64,000 bases of DNA. Origin: Poindextera sp963706385. Lineage in GTDB: Bacteria > Pseudomonadota > Alphaproteobacteria > Caulobacterales > Caulobacteraceae. Made by a program: the position numbers and the translations under genes. Positions 60,921 to 64,000 of the stretch are shown here, in pieces. The first letter of the stretch is position 1, and every line of letters begins with the position of its first letter. Where the stretch lies: assembly GCA_963706385.1 (NCBI GenBank), contig OY970153.1, positions 2,356,001 through 2,420,000 of the forward strand, in the 5' to 3' direction. A model generated the notes under the pieces. It worked only from the letters and a program-made list of their open reading frames with translations, did not search any database and was not told the DNA's origin.

Positions 60921-62725
60921 CCCGCCGGACGCGGTTTGAGGAAGCGGCCGATGAAGTCGTCGATCGGATTGTCCACCTTGAAGCGGCGCATGATCACGTA
61001 CTGCTGGATGATCGAGAGCAGGTTGTTCCACGACCAGTAGATCAGCAGTCCGACGGTGAACGGGGCCATGATGAAGGTGAACATGATCGGCATCAGCTGG
61101 AAGATGCGCTGCTGCGCCGGATCGGGCGCCGGCGGGTTCATCGCTTGGCTCAGCCACATGGTGAAGCCGTAGATCAGGGGCCAGGCGCCGATGTGCAGCG
61201 GCCCGTCCAGAAAGCCGCCGATCAGCGGCGTCGTCGACGGGTTCCAGGGGATCAGGCCGAACAGGTTCCAGACCGTGGTGGGATCCTTGGCGGCCAAGTC
61301 GTGGATCCAGCCGTAGAACGGCGCCTGGCGCATCTCGATGGTGACCGTCAGCACCTTGTATAGCGAGTAGAACACCGGGATCTGGATCAGCATCGGCAAA
61401 CAGCCCATCAGCGGATTGATCTTCTCCCGCTGATAGAGCGCCATGGTCTCCTGCTGCAGCTTGGTCTGGTCGGCGCCGTGGCGTTTTTTCAGCTCTTCCA
61501 TCAAGGGCTGGATCTTCTTCATCTTGCTGATCAATTCGTAGCTCTTGTTGGCCAGCGGGAAGAAGACCGCCTTGACCAGCACGGTCATCGCCAGGATCGA
61601 AAGGCCGATGTTGCCGATGTAGCCCTTGAGGAACTCGAGCAGGTCGAACAGCGGGTGGGTGAAGAACCAGAACATGCCCCAGTCGATGGCGTTGTCGAAT
61701 TTGGGCAGGCCGTATCGTTCGCCATAGGCGTTTAGCAGCGGAACGGTCTTGGCGCCGGCGAAGATGCGAACGGTGCGGGTCAGATTCTGGCCGGGGGCGA
61801 TGGTCTGGGGCGCGCCCAGAAAGCCGGTCTTGTAGACGTCGACGCCGTTCACCGCCTGCACCGGGAACTTGGCGGTGATGGTTTCGGACTGGTCGGGGAT
61901 CAGGGCGGTGAGCCAGTATTTTTCGGTCGCGCCCAGCCAGCCGCCCCTCGAAATCAGATCGGGATAGCCCTTCTTCTTCCATTCCTTGTACTTGGCCAGC
62001 TTGAGCGTGTATTTGCCGGCATCGGCCTCGCCGCCCAGCATGCCGATCGCGCCTTCGTGCACGATGCTGCTGTTGTTCATGTCCGCCGGCAGGCCCTGCT
62101 GCTCGACCAGGCCGTAGGGCCGAAGCGAGGCGGGCTGGGCCGCGCCGTTGGCGACCTGGTCGGTCACCGTGAACAGGGCGTGGTCGTCGACGGCGATGGT
62201 GCGGGTGAATTTAACCCCCTGGCCGTTGTCGTAGGTCAGCACCAGCGGCGTGGCCGGGGTCAGTTCGGCGCCCGGCCTGGCGGTCCACTGGATGGCGTCG
62301 AGGTCCGGCAAGTCCGTCGCGTCGCGGTTGGTCCAGCCGGTCTGGATGAACCAGGCGTGCGCCGTCCCCTCGGGACGCAGGAGCTGGACCAGGGGCGATC
62401 TGGGATCCGTCGTAGTGTGGTAGCCCTTGAGGAAAAGCTGGTCGATCCGCGCGCCGCGCAGCGTGATTCGACCGGTCAGGCTCGGGGTGTCGATCGCGAC
62501 CTGCGGGCTCGCGGTGAGCGCCTGGGGCGTTGACAGGACGCCCAGCGCGGCCGAGCTCGGTGCGCCGGCCGCATGCGGAGCCGCCGCCGCGGCGCTCGCC
62601 GCCCGCTGGGCCTCCAACTGGTGCTTTTTGGTCTGCGGTCCGAGCACCCAGACCTGGTAGGCCACCATGATCGCCACGGCGCAGACCACGAACAGGATCG
62701 TGTTGCGGCTGGTATCGTTTTCCAT
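60917..62725 (-). CDS. yidC: membrane protein insertase YidC
   Basis: 602 aa. N-terminal membrane helix (NTILFVVCAVAIMVAYQVWV), a periplasmic beta-sandwich domain of about 300 residues starting after an Ala-rich linker, then the five-helix insertase core from FFTHPLFDLLEFLKGYIGNI to the end. QTKLQQETMALYQREKINPL and MGCLPMLIQIPVFYSLYKVL are the most conserved parts; the Arg-equivalent in the hydrophilic groove lies before them. Eight bases after rnpA. No yidD lies between, unlike many relatives. Confidence 0.95.
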
Positions 62726-62733
62726 GGATCGGC

Positions 62734-63141
62734 TTACCGGAGAGCGGCCGCCGGCGCGGGCGCCGCGGGGACCTGATTGGCGGCGAGGCTTATCAGCGCG
62801 CTTTTGACGTCGTCAAGCAGACGGGCCCAGGGACGCGCCGCCGTTCCGCTCCTGGCGATGAATACATAATCAAAACCTGCCTTGCCCAGGAGGGGCAAGG
62901 TCAGTCGGGCCGCCTCGCGCAACCGCCGCTTGGCGCGGTTGCGGGTCACCGCCCCACCGATCTTGCGGGTGGCGGTGAAGCCGACGCGGATTTGGCTGCG
63001 CTGAGCCGTCCGGTCCAGCGCCTGGACCACCACCGCGCCGCGCGCGCAGGCGGCGCCCTTGGCCGTGGCCAAGAACTCGGCGCGGCTTGTCATGCGCTCG
63101 ATGGTCGGGAAATCCTCATGGGGCAAGGTCGGGCGGGTCAT
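62734..63141 (-). CDS. rnpA: ribonuclease P protein component
   Basis: About 135 aa from ATG 63141; GTG 63162 sits directly against a GGAGG and is too close to be read. The diagnostic RNR motif region is VTRNRAKRRLREAARL, preceded by IRVGFTATRKIGGA. It binds the RNase P RNA and helps process the 5' ends of tRNA precursors. Ala/Pro-rich C-terminus. About 70 bases after rpmH on the same strand, as usual. Confidence 0.92.
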   Translation of the reverse strand: MTRPTLPHEDFPTIERMTSRAEFLATAKGAACARGAVVVQALDRTAQRSQIRVGFTATRKIGGAVTRNRAKRRLREAARLTLPLLGKAGFDYVFIARSGTAARPWARLLDDVKSALISLAANQVPAAPAPAAALR

Positions 63142-63209
63142 CTCGGACGCCGAAATCCTCACCCTCCTATCGCTGACGCCGGCGCATCCCCGGGGCGGGA
63201 GGACGCGGG

Positions 63210-63344
63210 CTAGGCCGTCAGCCGCTTGCGGCCCTTGGCCCGGCGGCGGGCGACGATCTTCTGGCCGTTTTTGGTGGCCATGCGCGTGCGGTAGCCGTGA
63301 CGGCGCTTACGCACGAGTCTGGACGGCTGGTAGGTCCGCTTCAC
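63210..63344 (-). CDS. rpmH: 50S ribosomal protein L34
   Basis: 44 aa, full-length L34: starts at GTG 63344 (read as MKRTYQPSRLVRKRRHGYRT) and ends RRRAKGRKRLTA. Extremely basic, as expected. Too small for some gene finders but unmistakable. GGAG lies nine bases upstream. First gene of the rpmH-rnpA-yidC-engB-argB-HAD-dapD run; its promoter is listed separately. Confidence 0.96.
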   Translation of the reverse strand: MKRTYQPSRLVRKRRHGYRTRMATKNGQKIVARRRAKGRKRLTA

Positions 63345-63385
63345 AGTGAAGGCTCCGCAAATGGGGCGCGCGAAAAAGAGCGCGG

Positions 63386-63414
63386 TGGATACGCAAGAGG
63401 GCGGCGCCTGTCAA
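63386..63414 (-). promoter_or_regulatory. sigma-70-type promoter of the rpmH operon
   Basis: On the minus strand a perfect TTGACA (63414-63409) is followed after exactly 17 bases by TATCCA (63391-63386). The predicted start is 30-40 bases before the rpmH GTG. This is the best -35/-10 pair in the window. Confidence 0.75.
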
Positions 63415-63432
63415 CCTTGAACGGTCCCGGTC

Positions 63433-64000
63433 CTATAAATCCGGCCGGATCACCGCCTTGCCGATCACTTTGCGGTCGGCCAAGAGATCGAACGCCTCAC
63501 GCCAGCGGGACAGCGGCAACTCGACGTAGACCCTCGGGCGGATCCTGCCCTGGTCGGCCAGGTCCCACACCGCCTTGATGTTTTCGCGGCCCTTTTCGGG
63601 AAACTTGCGGCCGTACTCACCGGCGCGCACCCCAATCACCGAAAAGCCCTTGATCAGCGGCATGTTGACCGAGACCGAGGCGATGCGACCGGAGGTGAAT
63701 CCCACGACCAGGAGCCGCCCGTCGAAGGCGATGCAGCGGACGCTCTCGTCGAACACATCACCGCTCACCGGATCGTAGATGATGTCGGCGCCGCGACCGC
63801 CGGTGATCTCCATGACCTTGTCGCGAAAGCCGCCGGTGACGTTGACCACCGCGTCGGGCGCGTATTCCCGGGCCACCACGGCCAGCTTCTCGTCCGAGGC
63901 CGAGGCCGCGATCACCTTGCAGCCCAGGACCTTGCCAAGGTCGAGCGCGGCCAGGCCCACCCCACCCGCCGCGCCGTGGACCAGGAGCCATTCGCCGGGC
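63433..64000 (-). CDS. zinc-type alcohol dehydrogenase/quinone oxidoreductase family protein, N-terminus beyond the window edge
   Basis: C-terminal 189 residues of a medium-chain dehydrogenase/reductase of the NADPH:quinone-reductase type. The cofactor loop reads LLVHGAAGGVGLAALDLGKV; AxxGxxG with Ala rather than zinc-site Cys residues is the zeta-crystallin pattern. Later landmarks are ITGGRGADIIYDPVSGDVF, RLLVVGFTSGRIA and the C-terminal RWREAFDLLADRKVIGKAVI. The 5' part lies past base 64000. It ends about 20 bases before the rpmH promoter, reading away from it on the same strand as the operon's upstream neighbour. Confidence 0.88.
   Translation of the reverse strand, partial: PGEWLLVHGAAGGVGLAALDLGKVLGCKVIAASASDEKLAVVAREYAPDAVVNVTGGFRDKVMEITGGRGADIIYDPVSGDVFDESVRCIAFDGRLLVVGFTSGRIASVSVNMPLIKGFSVIGVRAGEYGRKFPEKGRENIKAVWDLADQGRIRPRVYVELPLSRWREAFDLLADRKVIGKAVIRPDL

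Overview
This 64 kb window is high-GC bacterial chromosome. The gene content points to an alphaproteobacterium, most likely Caulobacteraceae (Caulobacter/Phenylobacterium-like). Supporting signs are the rpmH-rnpA-yidC-engB-argB-dapD block, a fused transaldolase/glucose-6-phosphate isomerase, hopanoid-type HpnN/HpnM transport proteins, an ELM1-family protein, a DUF6285/phosphotransferase pair, GANTC (CcrM-type) sites in front of a cell-wall gene, and an FNR/FixK-type box. The genus is inference; no rRNA is present.

Layout. 1-8 kb: zapE (cut by the edge), an alpha/beta hydrolase, the tal-pgi fusion (interrupted by an apparent indel), then a cell-wall run of L,D-transpeptidase, DUF882 peptidase and small membrane proteins. 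8-14.5 kb: acyl-CoA synthetase, a GT2-GtrA fusion, a non-canonical NRAMP-family transporter, an intergenic candidate small RNA behind an FNR-type box, and a cytochrome P450. 14.5-18.4 kb: phosphotransferase plus DUF6285, a TPR protein, and a cytochrome b / molybdopterin oxidoreductase pair. 18.5-25.3 kb: a PLP enzyme converging on an ATP-grasp protein and a PLP decarboxylase, then an IS5-family element inserted at the end of a palindromic repeat, then an MFS exporter. 25.3-29.3 kb: a GT39 glycosyltransferase, two related 2OG-Fe(II) oxygenases and an ELM1-family protein. 29.3-30.4 kb: a structured gene-free stretch and a small exported basic protein. 30.4-38.3 kb: MFS, MlaA, HpnN, HpnM, an FAD oxidoreductase and an SDR. 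38.4-41 kb: tRNA-Gly(CCC), a second GT39 and a GST.

41-56.3 kb is a catabolic island. It holds an Atu-like operon (biotin-dependent acyl-CoA carboxylase beta and alpha, enoyl-CoA hydratase, AtuA) under an AraC-type regulator, two acyl-CoA dehydrogenases, two tandem thiolase-like proteins, an MBL-fold hydrolase and a PseH-like acetyltransferase. 56.5-64 kb: an MFS protein, then the conserved rpmH-rnpA-yidC-engB-argB-HAD-dapD run on the minus strand, and a partial quinone oxidoreductase.

Four single-base frame breaks fall in otherwise well-conserved genes (tal-pgi, carboxyltransferase beta, and two in the HAD nucleotidase). Sequencing or assembly indels are the most economical explanation. The signals most worth following are the FNR-box small RNA candidate (12.85-12.99 kb), the PLP/ATP-grasp/decarboxylase locus (18.5-22.8 kb), the 2OG-oxygenase/ELM1/GT39 group (25.3-29.3 kb), and the tandem thiolase-like pair without the usual nucleophile motif (50.1-53.3 kb).
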